Part shown: in pieces, positions 21,833-30,323 of the stretch
Position numbering within the stretch: the first letter of the stretch is position 1
How the letters are laid out: each line of letters starts with the position of its first letter
Source: an uncultured Bacilli bacterium
GTDB taxonomy: Bacteria; Bacillota_I; Bacilli_A; RF39; UBA660
Direction: 5' to 3'
Length of the DNA: 32,031 nt
Assembly: GCA_934086395.1 (NCBI GenBank)
Contig: CAKOIE010000017.1
Coordinates: 1-32,031, forward strand
Position numbers and translations under genes: made by a program
Notes under the pieces: generated by a model
Seen by the model: the letters and a program-made list of their open reading frames with translations, nothing else
What the model was told of the DNA's origin: nothing
Database searches by the model: none

Positions 21833-21862
21833 TTGTTTTTTTAATTAAAAATATGGTATACT
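21833..21862 (+). promoter_or_regulatory. Promoter of the coiled-coil protein gene
   Basis: TTGTTT (21833-21838) and TATACT (21857-21862) are 18 nt apart, and TGG directly precedes the -10 (extended -10). Confidence 0.55.
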
Positions 21863-21890
21863 CTTTTTAGAATAAGGTAGGTTGGTAGCG

Positions 21891-23480
21891 ATGCTAGACA
21901 AAATTAATGAAATTAATAATAAATTAAAGAAAATTTTAGAAGAATTAACTCTTGAAAAAAATGATTTATCTGATTCTTTAGAGGAAGTACAAAGAAAAAT
22001 TGATGCTAAGATTGATGAGGCTAAAGGGTATAAAATAAATGTTGATGAATATAAAGCCAATATTACTGAATTAGAGGCTGAAATAAATTCTTATGAAAAA
22101 GATTTAGAAGATTTAAAAGAAAATTATGGTAATAAAGGGTTAGATACAATAGTTGAAGTAGGTACTAAGGAAATTAATTCCAAAATTGTTAGTAAACAAA
22201 AAGAAATTGCTAAACAAGCCAACAAAATAAATGAACTTACTGATCGCGCTAGAACTATTAAAGACTTATTAATAAATCTTAAAAAAGATAAAAAAGAAAA
22301 GAAAGATAAATTTGATGCAGTTAGTGTATCATTAGAATATTATACAAATGAGTTTGAAAGAATAATAAGTTATTCTGAAGAAAATCCTGAGTCTTTAGTG
22401 TTTACGCCAACTGAATCAGTTGCTGTTGAGGTAGAAGATACTCCTGTAATTGAAGAACAATCTATTGATGATAGTCCTGTTTTTGATGAAATTGCATCTA
22501 TGAATAAAGAAGATAGTGATGAAGAAAAAAAAGATGATGTTGTAGTAAATAAAGAAGATGAAAAAGATAAATCTAAAGATGATACAAAAATAGATAGTAA
22601 TTATAATTTTGAATTTGATAATTCTTTATTTATGAATAATGATGAAGAAGATGAAACTAAAGAAGAAGAGCCAATTGAAATAAAAGATGAACCTAAAGAA
22701 GAAAAAGTAGTAAACTTTAATGATGAAGAAGATTTAATTAAAGTTGAAGATGAAGAAGATGCTCATTTTGATGATACAATAAGTTCATTATTTGCTACTC
22801 AAAAAGATAGTAATATAGATTTTAAAACATTAAATGATTCAATAGATAAAGAGTATGAAAATATATTTGGTAAAAAAATTGATGATAAAAAAGATGATGT
22901 TAAATTAGATGACTTTAATAATTATTCATTTTTGAATGAAAAAAATTTAGATGAAGAAGAAAAAAGTTATGATCATACTGGATTTACAGAATTAGATATT
23001 TTTGGTGATAATCGTAATAAACCAAGTGTAACTAAACCTTTAGTTCAAAATAATAATATAAATTTAAATACTAATACTAATACTGATATAGTAACTAATT
23101 TCTTTATTACTAATAAGATTGATTTTGATAAATTTAGTGATGATAATAAAGAATATATAAGAAAGATATTTAATCCAATTAACTTTACTAAAGTATTAGA
23201 AGTATTAAGAAAAAATAGTATAGAATTAGATGGTATTTATCAAAATCCAAAGGTATTTGAAATGGATAGTAGTGAACTTGATAGTATGATAACTAAATTA
23301 TTAATTGCTAATCAATCTATTCATAATATATCATTAGTGCTTAGTAGTTTACCAAGTATAACATTAATGGATTTAAATGAAGTAATATCAAGTTTTGGTA
23401 CAAACATTAAAGATGCTAATATAACTGATATAATTATTAAAGCAAAACATTTAAGTGATATGGGAAAGGCTGATAAATAA
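21891..23480 (+). CDS. Coiled-coil protein with long acidic linker, function unknown
   Basis: The protein has about 529 residues, no signal peptide and no membrane segment, so it is cytoplasmic. Residues 1-150 are heptad-like coiled coil. Residues 170-390 are very rich in Asp, Glu and Lys and probably disordered. The C-terminal 120 residues (from about VTNFFITNKIDFDKF) form a compact helical domain. The following gene resembles a continuation of this helical domain and is translationally coupled (TAATG overlap). The ATG at 21891 is preferred to a TTG at 21882. No family is recognised; the coiled coil/linker/globular layout suggests a scaffold or cell-shape protein, which is speculation. Confidence 0.8.
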   Translation: MLDKINEINNKLKKILEELTLEKNDLSDSLEEVQRKIDAKIDEAKGYKINVDEYKANITELEAEINSYEKDLEDLKENYGNKGLDTIVEVGTKEINSKIVSKQKEIAKQANKINELTDRARTIKDLLINLKKDKKEKKDKFDAVSVSLEYYTNEFERIISYSEENPESLVFTPTESVAVEVEDTPVIEEQSIDDSPVFDEIASMNKEDSDEEKKDDVVVNKEDEKDKSKDDTKIDSNYNFEFDNSLFMNNDEEDETKEEEPIEIKDEPKEEKVVNFNDEEDLIKVEDEEDAHFDDTISSLFATQKDSNIDFKTLNDSIDKEYENIFGKKIDDKKDDVKLDDFNNYSFLNEKNLDEEEKSYDHTGFTELDIFGDNRNKPSVTKPLVQNNNINLNTNTNTDIVTNFFITNKIDFDKFSDDNKEYIRKIFNPINFTKVLEVLRKNSIELDGIYQNPKVFEMDSSELDSMITKLLIANQSIHNISLVLSSLPSITLMDLNEVISSFGTNIKDANITDIIIKAKHLSDMGKADK

Positions 23481-23755
23481 TGGATTATTTAGTAGATTTG
23501 GGATTAACAAGTGAAGAAATAAATAATATAAGTTCTTCTTTAAAAGAAAGTCTAGAATTGTTTCCTAATGTTGTTAAAGAAAACTTTAATACTTTAAAAG
23601 ATTTAAAATTAACTAATGAACATGATGTATTTGTAAATCATTTAGGTATGTTTTTAATAAATCCTGATAAATTAAATGATATATTTGGTAAATATGATCA
23701 TGATGATTTAATAAGATGTTTAGAAAAAAATCATAAAGTTATTGAAAAATTATAA
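23480..23755 (+). CDS. Small helical protein coupled to the coiled-coil protein
   Basis: The protein has 91 residues, soluble and mostly helical. The ATG at 23480 overlaps the stop of the previous gene by one base. Its text (LVDLGLTSEEINNISSSLKESLELFPNVV broken by short loops) resembles the C-terminal helical repeats of the upstream protein, where LGL/IxxI-type helices also alternate. It could be a split-off domain of that protein or an independent partner. No family is recognised. Confidence 0.7.
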   Translation: MDYLVDLGLTSEEINNISSSLKESLELFPNVVKENFNTLKDLKLTNEHDVFVNHLGMFLINPDKLNDIFGKYDHDDLIRCLEKNHKVIEKL

Positions 23756-23778
23756 GTGTAAAGTAATGTATATTTTAG

Positions 23779-23808
23779 AAGATAATGCTTAAAAGTGTTA
23801 TCTTTTTT
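23779..23808 (+). terminator. Intrinsic terminator after the coiled-coil gene pair
   Basis: AAGATAA (23779-23785) pairs with TTATCTT (23798-23804), extended inward by CTT/AAG pairing, followed by a short T run. Confidence 0.7.
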
Positions 23809-23816
23809 GATATAAT
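23808..23816 (+). promoter_or_regulatory. Extended -10 promoter of the glucosaminidase-cohesin operon
   Basis: TGA directly precedes a perfect TATAAT (23811-23816), starting at the end of the preceding terminator's T run. The GTG start at 23843 has GGAGATG about 9 nt upstream. Confidence 0.55.
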
Positions 23817-23842
23817 TATGCATGAAGATGGAGATGTAAAAA

Positions 23843-25804
23843 GTGAAGTATATTAAGTATTTATTGTTGTTACTATTATTTTGTTTTATTACATCTGTAA
23901 GTGCAGATACTACTTACAAAAGAGGTGTAATTGCTAAAGGGGTAACTGGGGTTTATGTTAGGGGTTGTGCAAGTAGTAATTGTGATAGAATATTAAGTGA
24001 TATTGGAGCTAAAATAAGTATTTCTTATCCAAGAGCGTTTGAGATAATTGGGGAAGAAGGTAATTTTTACAAGATTAAATTACAATATAGTGGATTTTGG
24101 TATGAGGGATATATTTCTAAAGGTAATAGTTCTATTTCTTTTGTAGATGTTAATGAATATACTATAAGTGATGATTTAATAACTGAATATATAAATAAAG
24201 GATTTCCTGAGTCATATGCTAAGAGTTTAGCTGTTTTAAAGACTATTCATCCATCATGGGAATTTAATCCTTATTATGTTAACGCTTCTTTTGATGAAGC
24301 AGTAGCAGGAGAAACTAGATATGTTAACTTAAATTTAATAGATAGTTCTAATACAACTTTAAGAAGTACGGAAGATGGAGCATATGCTGATGGAAAATGG
24401 ATAACATTTGAAGGTGGATGGTATGCTGCTAGTAAACAAACTATAAAGTTTTATTTAGATCCTCGTAACTTTTTAAATGATGAAAGAGTATTCATGTTTG
24501 AAGAACTTGGATATCAAGAGAATATTCATACAGAGGAATTAGTTCAAACAATGCTTAATGGTTCATTTATGGAAGGTAATGCTTTTTATTATAATGATAA
24601 TGGGGAAAAAATAGAAATAAGTTATGCTAAAACATTTATGGATTCTGCTAAGAAAAATGGAGTAAGCCCAGTTCATTTGGTTGCTAGAGCACTTCAAGAA
24701 CAAGGAAATAAAGGTTCAGCGTTATCTAGTGGAGATAATGCAGAATATCCTGGTTATTATAATTTTTTCAATATAAATGCGAGTGGTAAAACAGATGCTG
24801 ATATTATTAGATCAGGACTTGCGTATGCTAAGAAAAAAGGTTGGAACAGTCCATATGCAGCGATTGTTAATGGAGGAGATTTGTTTAATAGATATGTTAC
24901 TGAATTTAAACAATCAACTTTGTATTTACAAAAGTTTGATTTAGCAGGTAATACTTATTATAGTACTCAATATATGCAAAATGTTAGAGCACCTTATAGT
25001 GAATCATTTGATTATTATGAAGGATATTATAATAATGGATTAATAGATAAAACTTTTTATTTCTCTATACCGGTATTTAAAGGTGAAATGCCAAGTATGA
25101 CTACTTTAGATGTTAATTATAGTGAAGATAATACACTGGCTAGTTTAAATGTTTCAGGATGTAATTTAATGCCGTCATTTACAAGTAGTGCAACAAATTA
25201 TACATGTTATGTTTCTAAAGATACTAATAAAGTAACAGTTAGTGCAACAGCAACTAATTTAAACGCTAAAGTTGATGGTGTTGGAGAAAAAAATTTAGAT
25301 AATGATGAAACAAAGATAGATGTTGTTGTAACAAGTGCATCAGGTGATAAAAAAACTTATACAATTTTAGTTCAAAAAAGAGATGAAATATTATATAGTC
25401 CTGATGAAGTATTATCTAATTTACAGGTAAATATTAAGAATAATTATATAAGTCATTTTGATTATAATTTAGATGCTGCTTCATTAATAAGTCAAATTAA
25501 TTTAAATTATCCCACTATGAACGCTGAAGTAAGTGAAAATAAAATACTTTCTACAGGTATGACCTTAAAGTTAAAGGGTAATGGTGAAAAAACATATACT
25601 ATTGTTATTTATGGAGATAATAATGGGGATGGAAATATCGATATTTTAGACTTATTAAGGGTAAAAAAACATATATTAGAAGCATCAAATTTAAATGGTG
25701 AATTTAGAGAAGCTTCTGATGTAAATAAAGATGGTAAAATTGATATTTTAGATTTGCTTTTACTAAAAAAACACATTCTTGATGCAAAGAAAATAGAACA
25801 ATAG
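23843..25804 (+). CDS. Secreted glucosaminidase (peptidoglycan hydrolase) with SH3-like, cadherin-like and dockerin domains
   Basis: The protein has 653 residues. A signal peptide (1-21, cleaved after VSA) is followed by an SH3b-like wall-binding domain (about 26-100). The LytD-type endo-beta-N-acetylglucosaminidase region spans about 205-400, with FMDSAKKNGVSPVHLVARAL then Glu286 in QEQG (the expected catalytic acid), YYNFFNINA and a long GGDLFNRYVTEF tail. A cadherin-like beta-sandwich (about 435-520) comes next. Two dockerin type I repeats follow: GDNNGDGNIDILDLLRVKKHI (about 591-611) and SDVNKDGKIDILDLLLLKKHI (about 625-645). Each has the Asp/Asn-rich calcium loop of dockerins. The next gene, 10 nt away, encodes a cohesin protein, its likely docking partner at the membrane. 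The enzyme would cleave the glycan strand of peptidoglycan outside the cell. Confidence 0.88.
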   Translation: MKYIKYLLLLLLFCFITSVSADTTYKRGVIAKGVTGVYVRGCASSNCDRILSDIGAKISISYPRAFEIIGEEGNFYKIKLQYSGFWYEGYISKGNSSISFVDVNEYTISDDLITEYINKGFPESYAKSLAVLKTIHPSWEFNPYYVNASFDEAVAGETRYVNLNLIDSSNTTLRSTEDGAYADGKWITFEGGWYAASKQTIKFYLDPRNFLNDERVFMFEELGYQENIHTEELVQTMLNGSFMEGNAFYYNDNGEKIEISYAKTFMDSAKKNGVSPVHLVARALQEQGNKGSALSSGDNAEYPGYYNFFNINASGKTDADIIRSGLAYAKKKGWNSPYAAIVNGGDLFNRYVTEFKQSTLYLQKFDLAGNTYYSTQYMQNVRAPYSESFDYYEGYYNNGLIDKTFYFSIPVFKGEMPSMTTLDVNYSEDNTLASLNVSGCNLMPSFTSSATNYTCYVSKDTNKVTVSATATNLNAKVDGVGEKNLDNDETKIDVVVTSASGDKKTYTILVQKRDEILYSPDEVLSNLQVNIKNNYISHFDYNLDAASLISQINLNYPTMNAEVSENKILSTGMTLKLKGNGEKTYTIVIYGDNNGDGNIDILDLLRVKKHILEASNLNGEFREASDVNKDGKIDILDLLLLKKHILDAKKIEQ

Positions 25805-25814
25805 GAGGAATTAA

Positions 25815-27233
25815 ATGAAAAAATATATTTTAATGTTTATGATGTTGTTATTGCCACTAAATATTTATGCTGCTTCTGGGTCAATAAAAATTAGTAGTAA
25901 TTCTAGTAATGTAACTTTAAATAATACATTTAAGGTAACTGTTAAAGTATCAACTAGTGGTAAACTTGGTTCATGGAAATTTGGAGTTTCTTATGATAAA
26001 TCAAAATTATCGCTTATTGATGGAAAACCTATGGATGGTGACAGTGGAGATGGAAATATATCTTCATACACTTACACTTATAAATTTAAAGCAATTGCCG
26101 TAGGAACAGCAACAATTAATTTAGAAAGTACTAGCTTATACGATTGGGATGAAAACTATATTCCAACTAGTTCATCTACTATAAAAGTAAATATTAAAGA
26201 GCCAGTAATAGTTAATTATTCTTCAGATAATAATTTAAAATCTTTAGGAGTTGAAGGATTTGAAATTAGTCCGGCTTTTGATAAAAAAACTTTAGAATAT
26301 ACAAGTTTAGTTACAGCTACTACAACTAAGATTAAAATAAATGGGGAAGTAAATGATAAGACTGCTAAAGTAAGTGGATTAGGTGAATTTGAGGTTAAAG
26401 AAGGATTAAATGAATTTAACATAGTTGTTACAGCTGAAAATGGTACTACTAAAACTTATGTACTAAAAGTAACTGTACCTGAAAAAGATCCTATAATGTA
26501 TAAATTTAAAAATGGAGAATTTAATATTTTAAGAAAATTACCAGAAGTTTTACCTACTAATTTTGTATCTTCAACTATTAAATTTAATGAAGAAGATGTA
26601 ACTTGTTTAAAGAATGAGACATTAGATTTAACATTACTTTATTTAAGAGATGGAAATAATAAGGATGGCTTTTATATTTATGATGAGGTAAATAATGAGG
26701 TTACATATTATAATGAGCTTGGTTCAAATGATTTTAAAATATATTTAACTAATAAAGAAATAGTAATTAAAAATTTAGAAAAGAAAGAAATAACTATTAA
26801 TGATGTTAAAGTTACTGGTTATAGATTAACTAAGGATAGTAATAATTATGTTATTTCAGGAAGAAATATTTCTACTGGTAAAGATGGTATATATCTATAT
26901 GATAGTGTTAATAAGACAATATCTTTATTTATTCAAAGTGATTATGATAATTTAATTAGCACTAATAAGTTATATATATATGTGTCTATTGGACTTGGAG
27001 TATGTGTTTTAATTCTATTACTTGCGTTAATTCTTGTTAATAATAGTAAGAATAAACTTTCTAAAGTATTTATAGCTAAACAAGAAGAAATGGTTAATCA
27101 AATAAATAAAGATAGAGAAAATAAAGTTAATAATAAGAAAAAGAATAAGAAATTTAAAGAAAATGAAACTTTAGATAATGAACAAAAGGATAGTAAAGAT
27201 AATGAAGAAAAGGAAGAAAATATTTTAGAATAA
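25815..27233 (+). CDS. Membrane-anchored cohesin-domain protein
   Basis: The protein has 472 residues. A signal peptide (1-19) is followed by a cohesin-like domain (about 21-133: SGKLGSWKFGVSYDKSKLSL, then YTYKFKAIAVGTATINL and an SLYDWDENY loop). A cadherin-like beta sandwich (about 140-225, ending TKTYVLKVTV) and a domain of unknown type (230-385) come next. One membrane helix (about 389-412) and a Lys/Glu-rich cytoplasmic tail of about 60 residues complete it. Cohesins bind dockerins; the adjacent hydrolase carries a dockerin. It is therefore the probable surface receptor for that enzyme. The cytoplasmic tail could connect it to intracellular partners. The start ATG at 25815 has GGAGGA about 6 nt upstream. 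Confidence 0.82.
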   Translation: MKKYILMFMMLLLPLNIYAASGSIKISSNSSNVTLNNTFKVTVKVSTSGKLGSWKFGVSYDKSKLSLIDGKPMDGDSGDGNISSYTYTYKFKAIAVGTATINLESTSLYDWDENYIPTSSSTIKVNIKEPVIVNYSSDNNLKSLGVEGFEISPAFDKKTLEYTSLVTATTTKIKINGEVNDKTAKVSGLGEFEVKEGLNEFNIVVTAENGTTKTYVLKVTVPEKDPIMYKFKNGEFNILRKLPEVLPTNFVSSTIKFNEEDVTCLKNETLDLTLLYLRDGNNKDGFYIYDEVNNEVTYYNELGSNDFKIYLTNKEIVIKNLEKKEITINDVKVTGYRLTKDSNNYVISGRNISTGKDGIYLYDSVNKTISLFIQSDYDNLISTNKLYIYVSIGLGVCVLILLLALILVNNSKNKLSKVFIAKQEEMVNQINKDRENKVNNKKKNKKFKENETLDNEQKDSKDNEEKEENILE

Positions 27234-27252
27234 TTCTTCTTTTTTTTTTTTT
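27213..27252 (+). terminator. Terminator with a 13-T homopolymer
   Basis: GAAGAA (27213-27218) and TTCTTC (27234-27239) form a short stem overlapping the stop of the cohesin gene, followed by 13 T (27240-27252). The unusually long T run may vary in length. Confidence 0.55.
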
Positions 27253-27306
27253 AAATAAAAGTTAAATTATTTAAAGAAATAATAAATTTAAAAGATAATT
27301 AAAAAT

Positions 27307-27335
27307 TTGTAAATTATGTTATTTTTTGATATTAT
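27307..27335 (+). promoter_or_regulatory. Promoter of the DUF2974-like gene
   Basis: TTGTAA (27307-27312) and TATTAT (27330-27335) are spaced by 17 nt; GGAGG follows, 7 nt before the ATG at 27359. Confidence 0.55.
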
Positions 27336-27358
27336 TAGTTTGTTGTGGAGGTAATTTA

Positions 27359-28435
27359 ATGGCTAATATAAATGATTATATTAAATGGAGAGGTGATTTA
27401 AAGTTTTCTTCTAAATTTAAATTTAATGAATTAGATAGTTTAATTCTTGCTAGATTTTCGTATTTAATTTTTCATAAAATTGAAATGAAAAATGTTGAGA
27501 CAATTGAATCTATTGCTAATAAAATGACTAAGTTTGATAATGATAAGTTCTTATTTAATGGAGATAAAGAAATGATTACATTATTAGGTCAAAGTGAAAG
27601 ATTTAAAAATTTAAAAGTTACTAATTATGTTAGAAATAATAGTAAAAAGTTAGAACAACAATTTGGAGCAATAGTTATTCATTTATCTAAAAAAGAGATG
27701 TATGTTTCTTTTATTGGTACTGATCAAACTATTTATGGTTGGAAGGAAGACTTTAATATGGCTTTTATGGATGAAATTCCATGTCAAAGGCTTGGTACTG
27801 ATTATTTAAAGCAAATAGCTAAAATGTATTGGTATAAAAAAATTCGAATAGGAGGACATTCTAAAGGTGGAAATATTGCAATATATTCAGCACTTACGGC
27901 TCCAAAGAAAATTCAAAATAGAATAATTAAAGTATATAATTATGATGGGCCAGGACTTAATGAAAGTATTTATAAAAAATATGCTAATCCAAAGTTAATA
28001 TCTAAAATGGAAACTTATTTACCTCAAGATTCAATAGTTGGGAATTTATTTAATCATGAAGAAAAAATTACTACTGTAAGTAGTAATCAAACGTTTTTAC
28101 TTGAACATGATATATTTTCTTGGGAAGTTAATAAAGATAACTTAGTATTTTCAAATGTTAAAATTAATCGAAGTGAGAAATTAGATAAAGCAATAAGAGA
28201 ATACTTTAATAATACAACTAAAGAAGAAAGAAAAATAGTTGTAGATTCTATATATGAAATAATAGATGCATCAAAAATTGAGAATGTTTCAGATTTATTA
28301 AAAAAATATCCAATTCTTTTACCTAAAATATTATTAAAATATAAAAGTTTGTCTAAAGAAGATCGTGCTAAATTACTATCACTTGTTAATGCGATAGTGA
28401 CAACTTATTTAACTAAAAATAAAAAAGTGAAATAA
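27359..28435 (+). CDS. DUF2974/Mbeg1-like alpha/beta hydrolase
   Basis: The protein has 358 residues from the ATG at 27359, which has a good GGAGG; a 33-nt upstream in-frame start lacks one. The middle has AIVIHLSKKEMYVSFIGTDQTIYGWKEDFNM, then the nucleophile elbow GGHSKGG with Ser168 (GxSxG), and a YNYDGPGLNESI segment. This is the pattern of the Mbeg1-like family (PF11187), cytoplasmic lipase-like proteins common in Firmicutes and poorly characterised. No signal peptide or membrane helix. Substrate unknown. Confidence 0.82.
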   Translation: MANINDYIKWRGDLKFSSKFKFNELDSLILARFSYLIFHKIEMKNVETIESIANKMTKFDNDKFLFNGDKEMITLLGQSERFKNLKVTNYVRNNSKKLEQQFGAIVIHLSKKEMYVSFIGTDQTIYGWKEDFNMAFMDEIPCQRLGTDYLKQIAKMYWYKKIRIGGHSKGGNIAIYSALTAPKKIQNRIIKVYNYDGPGLNESIYKKYANPKLISKMETYLPQDSIVGNLFNHEEKITTVSSNQTFLLEHDIFSWEVNKDNLVFSNVKINRSEKLDKAIREYFNNTTKEERKIVVDSIYEIIDASKIENVSDLLKKYPILLPKILLKYKSLSKEDRAKLLSLVNAIVTTYLTKNKKVK

Positions 28436-28437
28436 TT

Positions 28438-29100
28438 ATGGAATATGAATTATTTAAAAAATGTGTATTTGATTATTCTAAATTATTAAATTATGGTTTT
28501 AAAGAAGAAAATAATATTTATTATTATGAAAAATATATTATAGATAATAATTATAAGATATGTATTAAAATAGAAAATAATAATGTTATAGGAAAAATAT
28601 ATGATTTAATATTTAATGATGAGTATCTTAATTTAAATGTAGATTCTAATTTAAGTTTTAATAATAAAATTAAAGAAGAATATATAAAAGTACTTAAAGA
28701 TATTAAAGCTAAATGTACTAAAGAATCTTTATTTGTGTTTAAACAAGCTAATGAGATAACTAGTTATATTAAAAGAAAATATAAAGTTAATCCTGAATTT
28801 TTATGGGATAAAAGTTCTGGTAATGGAGTATTTAGAAATAAATATAATAAAAAGTGGTTTGGAATAATTATTAGTGTATCAAAAGATAAATTAGATTTAA
28901 AATATAAACAAGAAATAATAGAAGTTATTAATTTAAAAATAGATGAAGATATGATTAAAGAATTAATTAAAATTAATGGATTTTATAAGGCTTATCATAT
29001 GAATAAGAAAAGTTGGATAAGTGTTATTTTAGATAATACATTAGATAATGAAATAATATATTCTTTGATTGATCAAAGTTATAATAATGTAAATAAATAA
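28438..29100 (+). CDS. MmcQ/YjbR-family protein (CyaY-like fold)
   Basis: The protein has 220 residues. The C-terminal half has the YjbR pattern: YKVNPEFLWDKSSGNGVFRN (normally xPExxWxxxPxxxVFRH), KWFGIIISVSK, NLKIDEDMIKELIKINGF, YHMNKKSWISVIL and a closing helix. In YjbR proteins this is a DNA-binding-like CyaY fold of unclear role. The N-terminal 100 residues are extra and unrecognised. The ATG at 28438 lies 2 nt after the previous stop, so the pair is an operon. A terminator was not identified. Confidence 0.7.
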   Translation: MEYELFKKCVFDYSKLLNYGFKEENNIYYYEKYIIDNNYKICIKIENNNVIGKIYDLIFNDEYLNLNVDSNLSFNNKIKEEYIKVLKDIKAKCTKESLFVFKQANEITSYIKRKYKVNPEFLWDKSSGNGVFRNKYNKKWFGIIISVSKDKLDLKYKQEIIEVINLKIDEDMIKELIKINGFYKAYHMNKKSWISVILDNTLDNEIIYSLIDQSYNNVNK

Positions 29101-29176
29101 ATAAATAATTAATTAAATGAATATAATTAATTGGTAAATAATTTGTTAATTAATAGTATAGTTGTGTAAACTAATA

Positions 29177-29206
29177 TTTACTAAATTAATTTATTGTGGT
29201 TATAAT
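29177..29206 (+). promoter_or_regulatory. Promoter of mraY
   Basis: TTTACT (29177-29182) and a perfect TATAAT (29201-29206) are spaced by 18 nt. The ribosome binding site AGAGGTG (29214-29220) lies 7 nt before the ATG at 29228. The 127-nt gap from 29101 otherwise holds only AT-rich sequence. Confidence 0.6.
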
Positions 29207-29227
29207 TAATAAAAGAGGTGTAAAATT

Positions 29228-30220
29228 ATGCTAATATTAGCAAAATCATTATTAGGTTTAATGTTAGGTTTTGTATTATCACTTATAATATCTGTTATTA
29301 CAATACCTTTATTAAAAAAGTTTCATATAGGACAAAGTGTTAGTCATACTATTAATGAAAGACATTTAAAAAAAGAGGGTACTCCTACAATGGGAGGTAT
29401 TATCTTTATATTAACAACATTAATTATTATGATAGTTCTTTATTTAAGAGGAAGTATAGAATATAGTCATAATTTAATAATATTAATAATTACTTTCTTA
29501 TCATATGCATTACTTGGTTTTGTAGATGATTTTTTGAAAGTTAAGTATCATAATAATAAAGGAATACCGACTTTAGTTAAGTTACTTTTTCAAACTATAA
29601 TTGCAATTATTTTCTATGTAATATTTAGAAAAAATGGAGGAGATCCTACAATTGAGATTACATTTTTACATACAAATATTAATTTAGGATGGGCATATGG
29701 ATTATTTATTTTACTTGTGTTAGTTGGAACAAGTAATGCGGTTAATATTACTGATGGATTAGATGGACTTGCTGGTGGATTATCAGTTATTACATTTTTA
29801 GCTTATGGAGTAATAACTTGGGGAACTAATTGGCTTGTGGGGTATCAAGATATTGCAATATTTTCTTTTGTATTAACTGGAGCAATAATGGGATTTTTAG
29901 TATTTAATTCATATCCTGCTAGGGTAATTATGGGAGATACTGGATCACTTGCTTTAGGAGCAGCTCTAGCAACTATTGCAATTTTAACAAGACATGAAAT
30001 ATCACTAATATTAATAGGTGGTGTATTTGTAGTTGAAACTCTATCAAGTTTAATTCAAATTATTGCGATTAGAAAATTCCATAAAAAGGTATTTAAGAAA
30101 GCTCCATTACATCATCATTTTGAAGAATTAGGATGGGAAGAAATAGATATTGTTAAGTTATTTTGGACAGTTGGTTTCTTACTAGCTATGATTGGTGTAA
30201 TTTATGGAGTTTGGTTATAA
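29228..30220 (+). CDS. mraY: Phospho-N-acetylmuramoyl-pentapeptide transferase
   Basis: This integral membrane enzyme transfers phospho-MurNAc-pentapeptide to undecaprenyl phosphate to make lipid I. It is 330 residues with about ten membrane helices. Hallmarks are EGTPTMGGI, GFVDDFLKVKYHNNKG (Asp pair), NAVNITDGLDGLAGG, MGDTGSLALGAALA and the cytoplasmic APLHHHFEELGWEE. It is normally followed by murD in the division-wall cluster; here a surface-protein cassette follows directly, with no terminator between them. No other wall-synthesis gene is in the window. Confidence 0.97.
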   Translation: MLILAKSLLGLMLGFVLSLIISVITIPLLKKFHIGQSVSHTINERHLKKEGTPTMGGIIFILTTLIIMIVLYLRGSIEYSHNLIILIITFLSYALLGFVDDFLKVKYHNNKGIPTLVKLLFQTIIAIIFYVIFRKNGGDPTIEITFLHTNINLGWAYGLFILLVLVGTSNAVNITDGLDGLAGGLSVITFLAYGVITWGTNWLVGYQDIAIFSFVLTGAIMGFLVFNSYPARVIMGDTGSLALGAALATIAILTRHEISLILIGGVFVVETLSSLIQIIAIRKFHKKVFKKAPLHHHFEELGWEEIDIVKLFWTVGFLLAMIGVIYGVWL

Positions 30221-30267
30221 AAATAGTATGAGTAAATATAAAATAAAAAAATAGAACAAGCTTTCGC

Positions 30268-30298
30268 TTGACATGGGGGGGGCTTTTAGTAATATAAT
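30268..30298 (+). promoter_or_regulatory. G-run spacer promoter, cassette copy 3 (8 G, 19-nt spacer)
   Basis: TTGACA (30268-30273, perfect -35) and TATAAT (30293-30298) are 19 nt apart. The spacer includes one T and eight G (30275-30282). The long spacer should weaken it; losing two G would give the optimal 17. In this copy CAAGC..GCTTG upstream (30257-30270) can form a 5-bp hairpin overlapping the -35. Confidence 0.78.
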
Positions 30299-30323
30299 TT
30301 CACTATAGGTTAGGTGAAATAAA

